Assembly (NCBI RefSeq): GCF_002754935.1
Contig: NZ_CP018092.1
Location: forward strand, 2,356,001 to 2,420,000
Length of the DNA: 64,000 bases
From: Thermostichus lividus PCC 6715
GTDB taxonomy: Bacteria; Cyanobacteriota; Cyanobacteriia; Thermosynechococcales; Thermosynechococcaceae
Direction of reading: 5' to 3'
The position numbers and the translations under genes are program-made. Position 1 is the first letter of the stretch. The number at the start of each line of letters is the position of its first letter. Below are positions 1-9,692 of the stretch, one piece after another. Under the pieces are notes generated by a model. The model did no database searches, was not told where the DNA came from, and saw only the letters and a list, made by a program, of their open reading frames with translations.

Positions 1-543
1 ACTGCCTTAAAAGGGTGCCAGCGGATTTTTGCTACCGTTGGCCGTGATGTTGCCGATTTAGCCCTTCCCTGCTGGCCACCGCGCGAGGGCGCACCGCAAC
101 TGTTAGGTACCGGTACCGCTGCGCTCATCTTTGGTCGCGAGGATCGCGGCTTAACGAATCAGGAACTCGCCTTAGCCCAAGGACTCATTCGCATTCCCAC
201 AGCAACCCTCTACCCATCTTTGAATCTGGCCCAGGCTGTGGCCGTATGTTGCTATGAATTGTGGTGCGCTGCCAGCAACCCAGCGGGAACTTCCGATCAG
301 GAGTCTGCCGTCACATTTGAGCGGTTGCAAGGGTTCTACGACCACTTAGAGCAGCTATTGCTCAGGGTTGGTTTTTTGTACCCCCATACGGCAGCCCGTC
401 GCATGGAAAAGGTGCGATCGCTCCTGGGCCGTGCTTACCCAACAGAGGCAGAAGTGGCTCTGCTGCGGGGGATGGTACGGCAATTGGAATGGGCGATTGG
501 TCAGCCTTCCCCCACAAAATCAGACACATTCCCTTTACAGTAG
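1..543 (+). CDS. tRNA/rRNA 2'-O-methyltransferase, SpoU/TrmJ family (5' end outside window)
   Basis: The reading frame is open from base 1 to the TAG at 541-543, giving about 180 C-terminal residues; the start lies upstream. It has the SpoU (SPOUT, alpha/beta-knot) signatures: LIFGREDRGLTNQEL near residues 43-57 and YPSLNLAQAVAV near residues 70-81, which form the S-adenosylmethionine-binding knot. The layout with a helical C-terminal tail (about residues 100-180) fits the TrmJ/TrmH group 1 enzymes that 2'-O-methylate tRNA. The exact target base cannot be read from the sequence. The next gene starts 4 bases after the stop, so it probably heads or belongs to the tightly packed operon that follows. 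Confidence 0.85.
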   Translation, partial: TALKGCQRIFATVGRDVADLALPCWPPREGAPQLLGTGTAALIFGREDRGLTNQELALAQGLIRIPTATLYPSLNLAQAVAVCCYELWCAASNPAGTSDQESAVTFERLQGFYDHLEQLLLRVGFLYPHTAARRMEKVRSLLGRAYPTEAEVALLRGMVRQLEWAIGQPSPTKSDTFPLQ

Positions 544-547
544 TGGC

Positions 548-1600
548 ATGGTTGCACGGTATCGATCGATGGTTCAACAGTCTAACCTTTCCTCACTCCC
601 CCGTTATACTTCTGCACCGTCGTCGCCACCCCATCCTCGCCCTAACCTATTGCTGATCAGCTTTCGCTTTGGGGTGAGCGTCGTTGCCCTTGCGGCTATT
701 GTTGGCACGCTGCTGTCCATCCTGCAACCGCGGGAACTCTCCTTAGACACGGTTGCTGCGCAGGCGATCGCCCCCGATGTGACCAACGCTGATCTACCGC
801 CGGAGCGCCCCTTAGGGAATTTGCAGCAAAAGATTCAGCAGTTAGTGACCCGTCAACCCAAACTCAGTGCTGGGTTTGTACTTTTTCAACCTTGACTCCG
901 GTGCAGCACTGAACGTCGGTGGTGACGATGTCTTTCCTGCCGCCTCAACCATTAAGATTCCAATTCTGGTGGCCTTTTTCAAAGCAGTGGATGAGAACCG
1001 CATTAGCCTGAGTGAGCGCCTGACCATGCGACCCGATTTAATTGCGCCGGAGGCAGGAACCTTACAGTACCAAAAACCCAACTCCCAGTATCCAGCCCTA
1101 GAAGTGGCCGACTTGATGATTACCATCAGTGACAACACCGCCACCAATATGCTGATCGATCGCCTAGGGGGTGCCGCCGTGCTCAACCAACAGTTTCAGG
1201 AGTGGGGCTTAAAGAATACAGTGATCAATAATCTGCTGCCGGATATGGAGGGCACCAACACCACCAGCCCTCGGGATTTAGCTACCCTAATGCTGAAGAT
1301 TGGCCAAGGGGAACTGGTCTCTCCCCGCAGTCGCGATCGCCTCCTCGATATTATGCGCCGCACGGTTACCAACACGCTGCTACCGGCTGGCATTGGCCCA
1401 GGTGCCACCATTGCCCATAAAACAGGTGACATTGGCACCGTCGTGGGGGATGCTGGCATGGTGGATATGCCCAACGGTCAACGCTATGTTGCCGCCATGA
1501 TGGTCAAGCGCCCCTACAATGACCCCAAGGTAGTGAGCTGATCCGTCAAGTGTCGCGCTTAGCCTACCAAGCCTTTGAAAAAACACCGCCGCAGCCATGA
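548..1600 (+). CDS. class A beta-lactamase-like serine hydrolase, two compensating frameshifts
   Basis: An N-terminal basic segment and one membrane span (about residues 33-58) precede a penicillin-binding-type fold. The catalytic motifs are present: ASTIK (SxxK), ISDN (SDN) and HKTG (KTG). The glutamate of the omega loop is not clearly in register (EGTN near the expected ExxxN). The frame breaks twice: an extra T in the TTT at 875-877 and a missing G at the GG at 1529-1530. With both corrected the frame runs from the ATG at 548 to the TGA at 1598-1600, 350 residues, and that TGA overlaps the next gene's ATG, which supports the reconstruction. It may hydrolyse beta-lactams or act on peptidoglycan; many cyanobacterial members are uncharacterised. 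Confidence 0.75.
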
Positions 1601-2370
1601 GTGGGGCAGCCGTCCTGACCCTTAGAGAGGTCAGCCGTACCTTTGGTGGCCTGAAGGCCGTGGATCGGGTATCGCTGACGGTTGAAGAGGGGGAAATTTT
1701 TGGCATTATTGGCCCCAATGGTGCGGGCAAAACCACCCTCTTTAATCTGCTCACGGGGCTGATTCCCCTCACTAGTGGCGACATCTACTTTCAGCAGCAG
1801 CGGTTGACCCATGCGCCCCCCCACCAGATTGCCGCCTTGGGGATTGCCCGTACGTTTCAGAATATTCGCCTGTTTAAGGAGATGACGGTGTGGCAGAATG
1901 TGCGGCTGGGGCAGCATCGCCACGGCTCAACGCAGTTTTGGGCCAATCTGCTGAACACTCCTGCGGTGCAACAACAGCAGCGCCGCTTGGCCGATCGCGC
2001 CACTGAGCTTTTATACTGGCTGGGTCTCTACGATCGCCGCGATGAATTGGCCGGCAATTTACCCTACGGAGAGCAGCGCCGCCTTGAAATTGCTCGTGCT
2101 CTGGCCTTGCAACCGAAGGTACTGTTGCTGGATGAACCAGCGGCGGGGATGAATCCGGCTGAAAAGCAAGCACTGTGCGAATTGATTGACCGTCTGCACG
2201 AGGCATTTCAGTTAACGGTGATCGTAATTGAGCACCATGTTCCCTTAGTGATGAATCTCTGCGATCGCATCGCCGTGCTGGATTTTGGTCAACTGATTGC
2301 CCTAGGTGACCCCCTCCGGGTTAAAAATGATCCCAAGGTCATTGAGGCGTACTTGGGTGGTGATGTTTAA
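1597..2370 (+). CDS. natA: branched-chain/neutral amino acid ABC transporter ATP-binding protein (LivG/NatA type)
   Basis: A 257-residue ATPase subunit. It shows Walker A (GPNGAGKTT, about residues 39-47), the LivG-type signature region [11 protein letters not shown] (about 150-160) and Walker B followed by [12 protein letters not shown]. The final segment [11 protein letters not shown] is typical of LivG proteins. In cyanobacteria the equivalent NatA powers the N-I neutral amino acid uptake system together with NatE, the permeases NatC and NatD, and the binding protein NatB. None of those partners is in this window, so the substrate is inferred from the family. The start ATG overlaps the TGA of the preceding gene, and the stop overlaps the next start. 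Confidence 0.85.
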   Translation: MSGAAVLTLREVSRTFGGLKAVDRVSLTVEEGEIFGIIGPNGAGKTTLFNLLTGLIPLTSGDIYFQQQRLTHAPPHQIAALGIARTFQNIRLFKEMTVWQNVRLGQHRHGSTQFWANLLNTPAVQQQQRRLADRATELLYWLGLYDRRDELAGNLPYGEQRRLEIARALALQPKVLLLDEPAAGMNPAEKQALCELIDRLHEAFQLTVIVIEHHVPLVMNLCDRIAVLDFGQLIALGDPLRVKNDPKVIEAYLGGDV

Positions 2371-3223
2371 GGACACAACCGCTTACTTTCACGGACGAAC
2401 CGCCATTCTAGCCACAAAGCATGGCAAGGAGCAGGTGATTGCCCCAGCGCTTGCGGCACTGGGAATCCAAGTCGAGGTGGCAGCCGCCATTGATACGGAT
2501 CAGTTTGGCACCTTTAGCCGCGATCGCCCCCGCTGCGGTACTCAAGAGGAGGCTGCTGAAGCAAAAGCCAACTTGGTGCTATCTGAAACGGGGGCTGATT
2601 TGGCGATCGCCAGTGAGGGGAGTTTTGGCCCCCATCCCCAGTGTCCCTTAGTCCCGGGCGATCGCGAGCTGGTGCTGCTTGTGGATCGTCTCCACGATCT
2701 AAAGTTGTGGGGGGAGGTCATCTCCCTAGACACTAACTTTAGCCATGCCACCATCCGCAGCCTGTCTGATGCCTTAACCTTTGCCAAAACGGTGGGGTTT
2801 CCCAGCCATGGCTTAATTGCCATGGTCAGCTCTGACCCAATACCGAATACGCCGATTTTTAAGGGCATTAAAACTGTGGAGGAACTTGAAGCAGCGATCG
2901 CGGCGCTACACCCGCATAGCCCGGATGGCCGCCTCCACCTAGAAACCGATATGCGCGCCCACATGAACCCAACCCGCATGGGCGTGATTGCCAGCGCCAC
3001 CGCTGAACTGGTCAAGGCCATGCAACAGGGTTGCCCCCAGTGTGGTCTGCCCGGCTTTGTCGCAACAGAAACTATCCCCGGTCGCCCCTGCGCCCTGTGT
3101 GGTGCACCAACTAGCCAGACCAAAGCAGTCCGCTACCGCTGCCAACGCTGCGCTCACGTCCTCAGCGTCCCGACTCAAGAACCTCTGGCCGACCCAAGTC
3201 AGTGCTACTTTTGTAATCCCTAG
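2363..3223 (+). CDS. conserved protein with C-terminal zinc-ribbon cysteines (DUF6671-like)
   Basis: 286 residues from the ATG at 2363, which overlaps the stop of the ABC ATPase gene. Residues 1 to about 220 look like a compact mixed alpha/beta domain without a motif I can tie to a known enzyme. The C-terminal 65 residues hold four CxxC pairs (CPQC, CALC, CQRC, CYFC), which should bind two zinc ions. The arrangement resembles proteins annotated as DUF6671, but I name that family from memory and it needs a profile search. Translational coupling with the transporter ATPase and the beta-lactamase-like gene suggests shared expression, not necessarily shared function. Confidence 0.7.
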   Translation: MFKDTTAYFHGRTAILATKHGKEQVIAPALAALGIQVEVAAAIDTDQFGTFSRDRPRCGTQEEAAEAKANLVLSETGADLAIASEGSFGPHPQCPLVPGDRELVLLVDRLHDLKLWGEVISLDTNFSHATIRSLSDALTFAKTVGFPSHGLIAMVSSDPIPNTPIFKGIKTVEELEAAIAALHPHSPDGRLHLETDMRAHMNPTRMGVIASATAELVKAMQQGCPQCGLPGFVATETIPGRPCALCGAPTSQTKAVRYRCQRCAHVLSVPTQEPLADPSQCYFCNP

Positions 3224-3348
3224 GCCAAGAACTTGCTATAATTGCAGCATTTCTTCAGTGCCATCCTCAACAGCCCTTGGATGCGTTCTGGCACCTGAAT
3301 GCTCTGCCCGTCGTCACCCGCTTACATGGATCGTGAGGAGTACTATAG

Positions 3349-3676
3349 ATGAAGCGTCACCTTTTTACCAGTTGCGCCCTTTGCGTTGCTCAGCTTGAGT
3401 GTGTGTGGTGTTGTTATGGCTCAGATCCGGCCCACCAACAACCCCATGGACGGTTGGCAGCAAAATGACTCGGGGAGTGGAGACCTCAACTCTATCCTCA
3501 ACCCCAGTCAAAACTCCAATTTTTCGGTGCCGGGCTTAATGAATCGGCTGCGGCTGCTCGATGGCCGCGATCCCAACGAAATTGCTGCAGATCAAATGGA
3601 AAATCTTAGCTCTGAAGCCGAAGCGTTTCGGCAGCGGCAGCGGGAGCAATTCCAAAACTCAACGGTGACTCCCTAA
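3349..3676 (+). CDS. small exported hypothetical protein, frameshift in signal peptide
   Basis: A GAGGAG ribosome-binding site (about 3335-3340) precedes the ATG at 3349 (MKRHLFTSCAL). That frame leaves the coding sense after 11 codons. The downstream frame (LLSLSVCGVVMAQ, then a hydrophilic domain) has no start of its own because a TGA lies at 3350. Removing one T from the TTT at 3380-3382 joins both parts into a 108-residue protein with a plausible signal peptide ending VVMA|Q. The mature part is rich in Gln, Asn and Ser and ends in a charged helix. I do not recognise the family. gpsA follows after 18 bases. Confidence 0.6.
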
Positions 3677-3694
3677 GGGACGACAACTGTTTTC

Positions 3695-4624
3695 ATGCAC
3701 CCCCATTCCTCTGTACTCATTCTTGGTTTAGGTAGTTGGGGACAAACACTCTCCTATCTGTTTAGACAACAGGGATGTGCTGTGCGCTTGTGGGGGCGAT
3801 CGCAAGGAGCGCTAGGGAAAGACCTCCTAGACAATATAGACCTCCTTGTATCGGCGTTGCCCATCAAGGCAGTGCGCGACGTTGCCCAGCGGGTGGCGGC
3901 TCTACAGCCGAGTCCGGATGTTATTCTTGTCAGTGCCACCAAAGGACTGGAGGCAGAAACCGTTTCCACCGCAGCAGACATCTGGCAAACCTACTGCCCC
4001 AATCAAGCGCTGGTGGTGCTATCTGGGCCGAACTTAGCGGCAGAAATTCAACAGGGGTTACCGGCAGCAGCGGTGGTTGGCGGTCAAGCCACCGCTACCA
4101 AGCAGGTACAGGACTTGCTCGGCAGTGCCACGTTTCGGCTCTACAGCAATGAGGATCGGCGCGGGGTTGAAATGGGTGGCATTTTCAAAAATGTCATCGC
4201 GATCGCCTGCGGGGTCAACGATGGCTTAGGCTTAGGGGTTAATGCCCGCTCCGCCCTAATTACCCGTGGCCTAGTGGAAATGGTACGGGTTGGCTGTCAC
4301 TGGGGAGGGGAAGCGGCAACATTTTATGGCCTATCTGGACTCGGGGATCTCTTGGCCACCTGTACCAGCTCCCTCAGCCGCAATTATCAGGTGGGGTGGC
4401 ACCTCGGCCAAGGAAAATCCCTGCCCCAAGCCTTAGAGCTAACCCATGGCACCGCAGAAGGGGTCAATACCGCGCTTGTGTTGTATCGGTACGCTCAGCA
4501 CCACGGCCTAGAGATACCCATTACCGCAATGGTGGCAGCAGTGCTCCAAGAGCAACTCACCCCCCAAGCGGCTCTCACCCATCTCCTAGAGCGACCCTTC
4601 AAGCCTGAAACTACCCCCTGCTAG
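3695..4624 (+). CDS. gpsA: NAD(P)-dependent glycerol-3-phosphate dehydrogenase
   Basis: 309 residues. It reduces dihydroxyacetone phosphate to sn-glycerol 3-phosphate, the backbone of membrane glycerolipids. The N-terminal Rossmann motif is GLGSWGQTL (about residues 11-19). SGPNLAAEI and the GGIFKNVIAIACG segment carry the conserved active-site lysine, and the helical C-terminal domain includes NARSALITRG. It is slightly shorter than the usual 330 residues because of a short N-terminus. It is the last gene of the plus-strand block: its TAG is separated by one base from the end of the convergent chemotaxis operon. Confidence 0.93.
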   Translation: MHPHSSVLILGLGSWGQTLSYLFRQQGCAVRLWGRSQGALGKDLLDNIDLLVSALPIKAVRDVAQRVAALQPSPDVILVSATKGLEAETVSTAADIWQTYCPNQALVVLSGPNLAAEIQQGLPAAAVVGGQATATKQVQDLLGSATFRLYSNEDRRGVEMGGIFKNVIAIACGVNDGLGLGVNARSALITRGLVEMVRVGCHWGGEAATFYGLSGLGDLLATCTSSLSRNYQVGWHLGQGKSLPQALELTHGTAEGVNTALVLYRYAQHHGLEIPITAMVAAVLQEQLTPQAALTHLLERPFKPETTPC

Positions 4625-4625
4625 A

Positions 4626-7212
4626 TCAGCGCTTCCCAAGAAGTTGCGCCACCGTTTCGAGCATGGCTTGGGGCTGGAAGGGTTTTGTAATATAACCATT
4701 GGCACCCAATTGCAGTGCTTTCTGGCGATGGCGATCGCCCCCCCGCGAGGTTAACATCGTTACGGGCAGGTGTTGCAGCGGTGCTGCGGTGCGAATTGCC
4801 TCGAGTAAGCCATAACCATCTAAGCGCGGCATTTCTACATCGGTAATGACCAAGTCAACCTCTTGCCCTTGCCCCAGCAACGTCTCTAGGGCTTCTTTGC
4901 CATCGCGACATTGCACGACTTCGTAGCCAGCTTGACGCAACACCCGATCCAATAGCCGCCGCACCGCAATAGAGTCATCCACAATCATCACTTGGGGAGT
5001 GGTGCGTCGTGCCGGAGGCTCACTGGGAACTGCAGGGGAGCAGGAGTTGCCAGCAGCGCCGTAAAATTATCGGGCGCAAGAACAGGCACCACCTCACCGC
5101 TGCCTAGCACCGTACACCCCATAATGTAGGGGGGGACGGGCACCGTCTGATCAAAGGGCTTGACCACCAGTTCCCGCTCAGCAATGAGGTAGTTCACCCC
5201 TAAGGCAACGGGTTGCCCTGCAACATCCACCACAACCCCCACCCCCAACGGTTGTAGCGGGGCAGTCGTGGGGCGTTGGTAGGGCAAGAAGCTGTGCAGC
5301 GGATAGAGGGGGACACTTTGCCCTTGCCAGCGAATGGTGGCACTCGGTTGATGAATATCGGTGTACTCTTTGAGGGCAATGACTTCGCGAATACTCAAAT
5401 CAGGAATGGCCAAGGTTAAATCGCCAACCTGACACAGCACCATCGGCAAAATGCTCAGGGTCAACGGCAGAGTCAGGGTAAAGGTCGTGCCCTGCTGCGG
5501 CTCAGTGGTAACCTTAATGCTGCCGCGCGATCGCTGCACTTGCTCGCGAACCACGTCCAGCCCCACGCCCCGTCCCGAGAGGTCGCTCACCTGTTTAGCC
5601 GTTGAGAAACCCGGCAAAAAGAGGAACTCAAGGATTTGCTCACGGCTAAGCTCTGGCATTTTTTCAATGGGGCAGAGATTGAGCGCCACTGCTTTTTGCC
5701 GTACCCGCTGCAGATCAATGCCACGGCCATCATCGGCCACTTGAATCTCCACTGCATTACCCCGCAGCTTTGCCCGCAGATAGATGGTACCCATGCTGGG
5801 CTTGCCCCTCGCTTGGCGCTCATTGGGAGGTTCTAGACCATGGTCAAAGGCATTGCGGACTAAGTGGGTGAGCGGAGCTTTCAATTGCTGCAAAATCACT
5901 TGATCGACTAAGGTGTCCCCCCCTTCAATCACCAGTTGCACAGGTTTCTGGTGGCGATCGCCAAGGGTTTGCACAGCCGTGATAAATTTCTCGGCTAACT
6001 GGCGAAAGGGAACAAGGCGTGAGTCTGTCAGTTCACTGTAGAGATTATTCAGGTGTTGCCGCCCCAGATCGAGGGCTTCTTGGAGGTCGCGGTTGAGCAG
6101 GTCAATGTCTGCCCCGATCTCTTGAATCCGCGCCAGTAATTCCTGAAAGTCTTGGAGGGTGGTGTGCAGTTCCGTATAACGGTCAAATTGCAACGCATCA
6201 AAATCATGCGTTTCATGGCCATGGCTAACCATTCCCCGCGCCGCAAGGGGCGTGGCCAAGCGATCGTAAACGGTCTGCACCTGATCCCGAATCGGACGGA
6301 ATTGTTCAATACGGCGCTTCAGTTGGCGGTTTGTCTGGGAAAATTGCTGCTGGTAGAGGGTTAACCGCTCTTGACCAATGAGCAGCTCACTGACGGTGTT
6401 GCCCAGCCGATCTAACTTGCTTACCGGAATGCGCACATAAAACTCGTCTGGCTGCGGCACCGTTGGCGGGGGAGGAGGAGCGGCGGCAGCTAATTTGGTT
6501 AGCTCTGCCTCTCGCAGTTGGCGAAATTCCGCAATGACCGCGGGCACTAATTCTGCCAAGGGCATTTCCGCCACTAGATTGGGGAGTTCTGCGGCCAATT
6601 GGCTGAGCCAAGGTACCTGATGGCGATCGCCGAGGGTTTGGGCTGTCCTCACTAGAGCCATAAACGCTTCCTCGCGCTCGGCATCGGTGGTGCTGACTTC
6701 TAAACCCTGTAAGCAGGCGTCTAGGTCGTTCGTTAGGGCACTCTGGAGATCTCCCCCAGAGAGGGGCGCAGTCGTCGCAGGCGGGGGGACGGTTTGCAAC
6801 AGTTCCGCCAAGCCAGCGAGTAGTGCCTGCCGTTGCGGGGTGGGTGTCACTGGCCGCTGCTGTTTTGCTGCCTCCAGTAGCTCATGGGTTTGCTCAATGC
6901 CTTGCAGCAATAATTGGTGGGCACGGGGGCGATCGCCCATCTGATTGTCTTTGAGGGCTTCAAGCACATCCTCAAGACGATGGGTTAGCTCCTGTAGCTC
7001 TGCCAACTGGGCAATGCCTGCCCCCCCTTGAGGGAGTGTGCCGCTCGCATCAGCGTGTTGTAGTCGTCGGGGCTATAGCGGCGCTGCGGGTCTGCCGCAA
7101 CCTGCTCTGCCCACTGCTCTAAAAGCAGTAGGTACTCTGGGGCATCCTCGTAGAGAAAGCAATTACGGGCTTCTTGGGTAATGGCATCCAATTCTGCAGC
7201 ATTTAGGGTCAT
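4626..7212 (-). CDS. CheA-type hybrid histidine kinase/response regulator of the pilus-phototaxis system, two frameshifts
   Basis: The sequence shows three pieces in three frames: an N-terminal HPt domain (phosphorylatable His in RAAHSLKGG), a long middle part with the dimerisation, ATPase and CheW-like domains (NAFDHGLEPPNER, DDGRGID, FSTAKQVSDLSGRGVGLD), and a receiver domain (IVDDS, Asp in ITDVEMP, Lys in YITKPF). Adding one base in the C7 run at 7021-7027 and one in the G4 run at 5035-5038 fuses them into one 862-residue protein. The joints become HSLKGGAGIAQLAELQ and a proline-rich linker TTPQVMIVDDS. It should phosphorylate the CheY-like proteins encoded upstream and so steer type IV pilus motility. 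It is the last gene of the operon and a PilL/TaxAY counterpart. Confidence 0.85.
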
Positions 7213-7242
7213 AGCGCACCGTCCCACGCATTGCCAATGGCC

Positions 7243-8811
7243 TTAGGTTTCAACACGGAACCGTGACACCGACGACTGGAGTTCTGCCGCCACCGTGACC
7301 AAGCTCTCCATCGCTGCGACCACCGCTGCCGAGGCCGAAGAGGTCGTCTGAGCCATCTCAGCCACAGCCTGCATAATCTGAGTCACTTCCGCGGCAGTGG
7401 CTGTCTGGGAGACGGTACGCTCAGAAATCGCTTGTAAGCGCGAGTCAATTTGCTGGTTCAGCCGCGCTAGCCCCTGTAGGGTTGTTTTGGTTTGACTCAC
7501 CAGCTGGGTGCCTTTGACCACCTGAGCCGTGCTGCCCTCCATCTGCTGCAATACGTCAGCAGTTTCCTGCTGAATGCCAGTCACTAATTGCTCAATATCA
7601 CGGGCTGAATCAGTCACTCGCTCAGCCAAGCGCCGAACCTCGTCGGCCACAACCCGAAACCCTTGACCATGCTCCCCGGCTCGCGCCGCCTCAATGGAAG
7701 CGTTAAAGGCCAAAAGGTTCGTTTTCTCAGAAATACCTGAAATAATATTAATAATTTTGGAGATTTCCTGGGACGATTCCGCCAAGCGTTTCATTTTTTT
7801 GGCGGTATCGGCTACACTGAGGCGGATATTTTCCATGCTGTCCACCGTGGTATCCATTGTGGCATCCCCTAGTTCCGCTGCGGCTAAGCCTTCCGCAGCA
7901 ATGGTTGCAGCGTCTTGGGCAGATTTGGCCACATCTTGCACAGAGGCTGCCATGGCTTCCACCGCTTGTAGGGTGCGCTGAATATCCTCGGCTTGCTGGG
8001 TTGCCCCTTCGACAAGGCCAGCGATCGCCTGCTGACTGCTTTGAGCCGCAGCTTGCACTTGATTTGCAGCGGCCTGCACCTGCACAACAATTTGCCGCAG
8101 ACTGCGCACCGTAGCATTAAAGGCATCGGCAATCGACCCCATCTCACCTTCATCAACCTTGGCGCGAACCGTGAGATCCCCCCGCTGTGCCCCCTCAATA
8201 TCCAACAGCAGATTAATCACAGCCTCCTGCATTTTCATGCGCTCTTGGCGCTGTAGTTGACTATCCGATTGCCGCTGCGCCTCTAGATCCATGATTTGCT
8301 GCTGCTGCTGTTGCAATTGCTCGACCAAGGCGGCAATTCCTTGGGCAATTCCTCGCAACTGGGGATCACCCACCTCTGGTAAGGGGGTCTGCCACTGCTG
8401 TTGATTCAGTTGCACGAGCGCGCTTTCTAGGGCATGTAGTTCCTGTCGCAGTTGTTTGATTTGGCCACGACCAAAGCTCATCGCTGTGGGGCGAACTGGC
8501 GCGGCGGGGCGTGTTGGTATCGCAGGGGTTGCAGGGGGAGAGTTATCCCGCAAGAGGGCAAGGGCATTACGGGCGCTTTGGCCAAAAATCCCCTGATCCC
8601 CTTGGGCGATCGCACCGTACAGTTCCGTGGCAGCGGCGATCTCCCCCTGATGCTCTAGGGCAGTGGCCAAGGTTAATTGAACCAAGTAATCCGTTGGGTC
8701 TTCGCTTAAAATATCCCGTAGGGTCGGAATATCCTGAGTGAGGATGGCGTTAAAGTAGCGATCGCTCAGGGGGCGAGTCGGGCGACGAGCATTATCGGCA
8801 AGGGATGTCAT
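7243..8811 (-). CDS. soluble methyl-accepting chemotaxis protein (PilJ-like)
   Basis: 522 residues. It signals to CheA through the highly conserved hairpin tip ([19 protein letters not shown] and [15 protein letters not shown], about residues 365-400). A HAMP-like stretch (about 200-260) and long coiled coils precede the tip. The N-terminal 80 residues look like a helical TPR-type repeat. No membrane segment or GAF domain is visible, so it differs from the PixJ photoreceptor and from membrane-anchored PilJ. The start ATG overlaps the stop of the cheW-like gene (ATGA). It probably takes input from a cytoplasmic partner. Confidence 0.88.
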   Translation of the reverse strand: MTSLADNARRPTRPLSDRYFNAILTQDIPTLRDILSEDPTDYLVQLTLATALEHQGEIAAATELYGAIAQGDQGIFGQSARNALALLRDNSPPATPAIPTRPAAPVRPTAMSFGRGQIKQLRQELHALESALVQLNQQQWQTPLPEVGDPQLRGIAQGIAALVEQLQQQQQQIMDLEAQRQSDSQLQRQERMKMQEAVINLLLDIEGAQRGDLTVRAKVDEGEMGSIADAFNATVRSLRQIVVQVQAAANQVQAAAQSSQQAIAGLVEGATQQAEDIQRTLQAVEAMAASVQDVAKSAQDAATIAAEGLAAAELGDATMDTTVDSMENIRLSVADTAKKMKRLAESSQEISKIINIISGISEKTNLLAFNASIEAARAGEHGQGFRVVADEVRRLAERVTDSARDIEQLVTGIQQETADVLQQMEGSTAQVVKGTQLVSQTKTTLQGLARLNQQIDSRLQAISERTVSQTATAAEVTQIMQAVAEMAQTTSSASAAVVAAMESLVTVAAELQSSVSRFRVET

Positions 8812-9314
8812 AGGCTGAGGGCAGAGGAGGACAACGGTGAACGAGCCACGGCCTGGAAAATTGCTTCAATGTTTAACAGTAAAATGGGTAACCGCTCCAT
8901 TTGCACAAATCCCGCCAAGTATTGGCGAACCTCTCGTTGCAGCCGCTTGGGAACAGGTTGAAGTTGATCCGGCAGGACACTCATAATGCCCCGTAAACGG
9001 CTCACAATACAGGCAAACTGGCGGGGCTGCTGCGGCGTTGCCTCCCTGACCACTAAGGCCGTCAAGCGTTCATTGGTGGTCTGGCCACTGGGGTGATTCA
9101 ACCCTAGGAGTTGCAATAAATCTAACATCCACAGGAGGCGACCGCGCTGATTACTAATGCCCAGCAGTGCTGGCGATACCCCCGGGATCAAGCAAATATC
9201 CCGCGCTTGCAGGCTCAGTACCTCTGCGGTTTGATCAAGGGGAATGGCCACGTTCACCCCTCGAGGCAACTCAACATGAAAGTACTCGGTAGCACGCAGG
9301 GAACCAGTTGCCAT
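8808..9314 (-). CDS. CheW-like adaptor protein (PilI-like)
   Basis: 168 residues with a CheW fold: the hydrophobic [17 protein letters not shown] start, the [20 protein letters not shown] core and the REVRQYL region. CheW proteins couple a methyl-accepting receptor to the CheA kinase in the signalling array. It lies between the CheY-like gene (3 bases away) and the receptor gene (overlapping stop and start), the usual order in cyanobacterial pil/pix clusters. The C-terminal tail ([15 protein letters not shown]) is as expected for this subgroup. Confidence 0.85.
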   Translation of the reverse strand: MATGSLRATEYFHVELPRGVNVAIPLDQTAEVLSLQARDICLIPGVSPALLGISNQRGRLLWMLDLLQLLGLNHPSGQTTNERLTALVVREATPQQPRQFACIVSRLRGIMSVLPDQLQPVPKRLQREVRQYLAGFVQMERLPILLLNIEAIFQAVARSPLSSSALSL

Positions 9315-9317
9315 AGC

Positions 9318-9692
9318 TTACTCAGCAGGATTTAAGTACTCACCAATCGTCTGAATGAGGTCTTCCGGTTCAAAGGGCTTTGTCAGGTAGGCATTTCCAC
9401 CTTGTCGGAGTGCCCAAAAGCGATCAAAGTCTTGATCCTTAGAGGAGCAAAAGACAATGGGGACGTGTTTTAACTCAGGGTTAGCCCGCACTTCGCGGCA
9501 CAGCTCGAGACCATTGACACCGGGCATGACAATATCTAGGATAATCAAATCCGGTGGCTGATGGTTGGCCAACCACTCCAGTGCTTTTTCAGCGCTTTCG
9601 GCAAGATGAGCTTTGTGACCTAGCTTTTCAAGGATAGAAACAATCATTGTTTGATCCGCTCGCGAATCTTCAACCACTAGCACCCGCTTCAT
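9318..9692 (-). CDS. CheY-like response regulator (PilH-like)
   Basis: 124 residues forming a single receiver domain. The phosphoryl acceptor is the Asp in LIILDIVMPG, the acidic pocket is VVEDS near the N-terminus, and the conserved Lys is in AYLTKPFEP. There is no output domain, so it acts by binding a target such as the pilus machinery or by draining phosphoryl groups. Its ATG overlaps the stop of the upstream PatA-type gene by one base, so the two are translated as a coupled pair, as with PilG and PilH. Confidence 0.88.
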   Translation of the reverse strand: MKRVLVVEDSRADQTMIVSILEKLGHKAHLAESAEKALEWLANHQPPDLIILDIVMPGVNGLELCREVRANPELKHVPIVFCSSKDQDFDRFWALRQGGNAYLTKPFEPEDLIQTIGEYLNPAE

